From the NCBI GenBank assembly GCA_022606425.2, contig JAHDVF020001050.1, forward strand, positions 1,142,001 through 1,206,000: 64,000 nt of DNA. The letters are read 5' to 3'. The DNA is from Lepidostoma basale (taxonomy: Eukaryota; Arthropoda; Insecta; Trichoptera; Lepidostomatidae). Position numbers and translations under genes: made by a program. The notes beneath the pieces were generated by a model that did no database searches, had not been told where the DNA came from, and saw nothing but the letters and a program-made list of their open reading frames with translations. Of this stretch, positions 61,615 through 64,000 are shown piece after piece (the first letter of the stretch is position 1; every line of letters begins with the position of its first letter).

Positions 61615-62075
61615 TTTGTATGTTAGATAAACTAAGACAGAGGATGTTAAGGTGTTATTTGTGGACTATTCTGCTATATGGGTGTGAGACATGGACATTA
61701 AAAATAAATACAATGAACCGGTTAGAGGCATTTGAAATGTGGTTTCACCGAAGAATGTTCAGGATCCCATGGACAGACAGAGTGACGAACACAGAAGTCC
61801 TGAATCGTGCAGGAGTAAATAGAGAGCTGCTGACATTAATCAAATTTCGCGAGATTTCCTATCTGGGTCACGTTTACGAGGAGAAAAATATCGCCTGCTG
61901 CATCTAATTTTGAAGGGAAAAGTAGGTCGCAGGGGGCAGGGAGAAAGCAGATCTCTTGGCTGCGCAATGGATCTTGAATGGACGGGAATCGGAACTGTGG
62001 AGGAGCTATTCCGGATAGCGCAGGATAGGGAAGAGTTTATCAGTGTGATCGCCGACAGGGCACTTTAAGAAGAAT
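61615..62075 (+). mobile_element. LINE-C C-terminal fragment
   Basis: LRQRMLRCYLWTILLYGCET, WTLKINTMNRLEAFEMWF, HRRMFRIPWTDRVTNTEV, LNRAGVNRELLTLI, then frameshifts at YLGHV, GRRQGERKQISWLRN and AQDREEFISVIAD. Closest here to 2300-2935. Confidence 0.82.
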
Positions 62076-62079
62076 AAGT

Positions 62080-62760
62080 ATGTTAGATGGTGAGTATTGT
62101 GTAAGCGAGTGCCGCTTTCGTTTTAAGACACAGATGTCGCCTGCGTCGCGAAGGGGCTGCCTGGGCCATGTTTAGTAATCCCACGAATATGAAAGATTAG
62201 AGAGGGTTAGTAATTGAATCGTTTACAGCGTTCGTTTCAATTTTGCTACGTTAACAATAAAATTTAACACCCGAGCGTAAAAAGACTTCCAAACAGCTTA
62301 ATCCGAAACTGTGAGCGATCCCTGGCTTAGCTGAATCCGGCCTCTATAGCGGAATAGCAGATACAACGTTTGGCTGAGGAATAGTAATAAAAGTGATTAG
62401 TGACTTTATGGGCACCCTGTGAAGTAAACTGTAGCGGGCGTAATGAAGCCGTTATTAACTTTGGCAAAATATTTTATTTTATATGAAAACTTTACCGCTC
62501 CGTGTACACGCATTTTTTCCGCCCGGAATTTGCTTAATCCGACAGGAATTTACTTTACGCTTATTTTATATAGAAAAATATTTTTTTAAATGAAATATGT
62601 GCCAAGATAAAAGAATATAATGTAACGGGTTTGTGGAAATACGTTCATAGTAGTTATATGAGTATGCAACAGAGGGAGAAAATTCCCATTTGCTTTTCTT
62701 TCATCAACACTACATCAAATATATACTCGTATGTAGGGTGTTACTCTAGAAGATATAATT
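62080..62760. other. no recognised feature
   Basis: Unassigned, with a GC-richer part at 62100-62460 and no relatives in the window. Candidate host sequence. Confidence 0.4.
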
Positions 62761-62761
62761 A

Positions 62762-63515
62762 TATTTATTGAACGCTAAGGCATTAACACTGTAGAATTCC
62801 ATAGTGACATACTTAGGAAATTGAAAATAACTGTTTTATAACTGTTAATTCAAAAACTTTGTTTTATATCACAAATTGTATTTATTTTACTTTACGACAG
62901 CTGTTTCATCAACCAATGTTGACATCATCAGCTGTTAAATAAATATATTATACATCAAATATCAAATTTTTGAATTAACAGTTATAAAATGTTAAAATAT
63001 CATAGTGTTTCGTCCAAAACAATGAAAATAACTGTGTTTAATCCACTAATTATAAAAAAAAATATTAAAAAACACGTCATGTTTCGGAGGATACCTCCAT
63101 CTTCAGGTGTAAAAATACAATAAAAAATAAGCAAAGAAAGAATAAAATAGAAAAGTATTTGAAATTCGATACAATAATTCAAATTCTAATTTAACCTGGG
63201 CTATTTGTTAAAAATAATTATTACTAATAATTCTTTTTTTTATCAGAAAGTACTAATAAATACGTAATTTAGAATTTATTTTCTTATTATAATATCATCT
63301 TGTATAATTATTATTTATTAGTTCTTACTGTTAAAATAAAATTAAGAGTACTTACAACAAATAGCCCAGGTTAATTTTAAAATTTGAATTATTGTATCGA
63401 ATTTTAAATGCGTTTTTAAATTAGTCTTTCTTTGTTTAGTTTTTATTATATTTGTACACCTGAAGATGGGGATATCCTCCGAAACATGTCGTGTTTTTTT
63501 AATAATTAGTCTTCC
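62762..63515. mobile_element. PLE-2 foldback with two hammerhead motifs, split by PLE-1
   Basis: The left end is 'attgaacgctaaggcattaac'. Antisense motif at 63075-63112: CACCUGAAGA, U, GGAGG/CCUCC, GAAAC, AUGAC, GU (C17 context changed). Sense motif at 63455-63500: ACAC, CUGAAGA, U, GGGGAUAUCC, UCC, GAAAC, AUGUC, GUGU. The arms mirror each other around 63280, with AACCTGGGCTATTTGT and its complement. A PLE-1 unit is inserted at 62835-63022. Confidence 0.75.
62835..63022 (-). mobile_element. 5'-truncated PLE-1 insertion with 13-bp target duplication
   Basis: 188 bp on the minus strand: the last codons (FWTKHYDILTF), then a perfect 22-bp inverted pair 'tttataactgttaattcaaa..' at both ends of the rest. 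The motif at 62890-62935 reads CUGAUGA, U, GUCAAC/GUUGAU, GAAAC, AGCUGUC, GU. The 13-mer TGAAAATAACTGT flanks it (62822-62834, 63023-63035), so it inserted into the PLE-2 unit. This shows the ribozyme-bearing 3' end as a mobile unit. Confidence 0.85.
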
Positions 63516-63619
63516 GTACAGCAGTACGATTTTAACGCTACTGTTAAATATTTGGAACTTGAGCTTTCTCGAAATAAGCGCTAAGATAAAAATATATAAT
63601 GTATCGAGTTTATAGAATG

Positions 63620-63790
63620 GAGTTAAAAATCACGCGAGGAGCCGGAGAAATCGACGTGCGTGCATGACAAGTTGTTTGAATGTAGAGGAATCGAAAGAAG
63701 TATGTCGGGACAGAACAGTGTGGCGGTCCATTCTTTCTGCCTACCCCTCCAGGGAGACAGCGTAATGGTTAGTTAGTTAGTTAGTTTTTA
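63620..63790 (+). mobile_element. LINE-A 3' end
   Basis: KITRGAGEIDVRA-type decayed start, then CLNVEESKEVCRDRTVWR, SILSAYPSRETA and the (TTAG)n tail at 63765-63785. Only the last ~50 codons. Confidence 0.75.
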
Positions 63791-64000
63791 ACATATTTTT
63801 GTATAGCATTTTTCAAGCAGCCAGCCACAACATGGTTGATTCGATAAAACAAAATGAGGTGGTGTAAAAATAAAGTTTTAAATTGTTTTATATTATTTAT
63901 AAACGAAATAAGTTTAACATCTGCCTATAAACATCATTACTCTGTTACTCAGTGAAAGCATCACGACAGGGCGCAATCTCTGCTTCTGAGAACATTTCAA
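63791..64000. other. no recognised feature
   Basis: Window end; only a short 'caagcagccagccac' word, also at 28273, is shared. Confidence 0.35.

Overview
The window looks like repeat-dense intergenic or intronic DNA from an animal, very probably an insect. The sequence is AT-rich with no operon structure. It is packed with non-LTR retrotransposon fragments, mariner relics, tRNA-derived SINEs and Penelope-like retroelements of types common in insects. I cannot decide the order. I recognise no intact host gene and no intact autonomous transposon; nearly every open frame with recognisable protein similarity is the 3' end of a dead element.

The coding-like material is mostly the C-terminal end of at least a dozen lineages of 5'-truncated LINEs. 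I name them locally LINE-A to LINE-N. LINE-A has more than 20 copies and ends in a (TTAG)n tail. LINE-C, -D, -G, -I and -K end in (GAA)n. LINE-N is a CR1/Jockey-like element with an endonuclease fragment at 14211-14829. The best reverse transcriptase domain is LINE-G on the minus strand at 20275-21195, with a YADD box. Other parts are two solo LTRs (4006-4495, 43082-43675), mariner transposase relics (3390-3565, 6195-6595, 33548-34467), a DUF4817-like fragment (30924-31091), two tRNA-derived SINE families, a short element that shares its 3' end with LINE-A ('NLA'), and a dispersed repeat with internal inverted ends (REP-1).

The most striking layer is a scattered set of hammerhead-ribozyme-like motifs, often in inverted pairs. 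They share a core (CUGANGA or a close variant, one extra base, helix II, GAAA, a palindromic helix III, then usually UC) but their helix sequences differ. I group them as PLE-1 to PLE-9 because two groups (PLE-1, PLE-3) sit just downstream of Penelope-like C-terminal coding, including a GIY-YIG endonuclease remnant at 27355-27450. Two of these units have clean target-site duplications: PLE-1 in PLE-2 at 62835-63022 (13 bp) and PLE-4 in LINE-A at 52603-52840 (14 bp).

Layout: 1-4000 LINE fragments; 4000-7300 solo LTR, NLA, REP-1, mariner; 7300-15000 LINEs, SINE, ribozyme-flanked LINE-F; 15000-19900 PLE-3, REP-1, NLA, LINE-N; 20000-31000 LINE-G, a SINE/ribozyme palindrome, PLE-1 coding; 31479-34762 one long-terminal-inverted-repeat element with a MITE, a LINE-A and a mariner nested in it; 35000-47700 LINEs, REP-1, PLE-3, second LTR; 47700-55500 LINE-C, -D, -H, -M; 55500-64000 PLE-1/PLE-2 foldbacks, NLA, degenerate tandem repeats and the nested pair near the end. 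The stretches between are unrecognised and may be host sequence.
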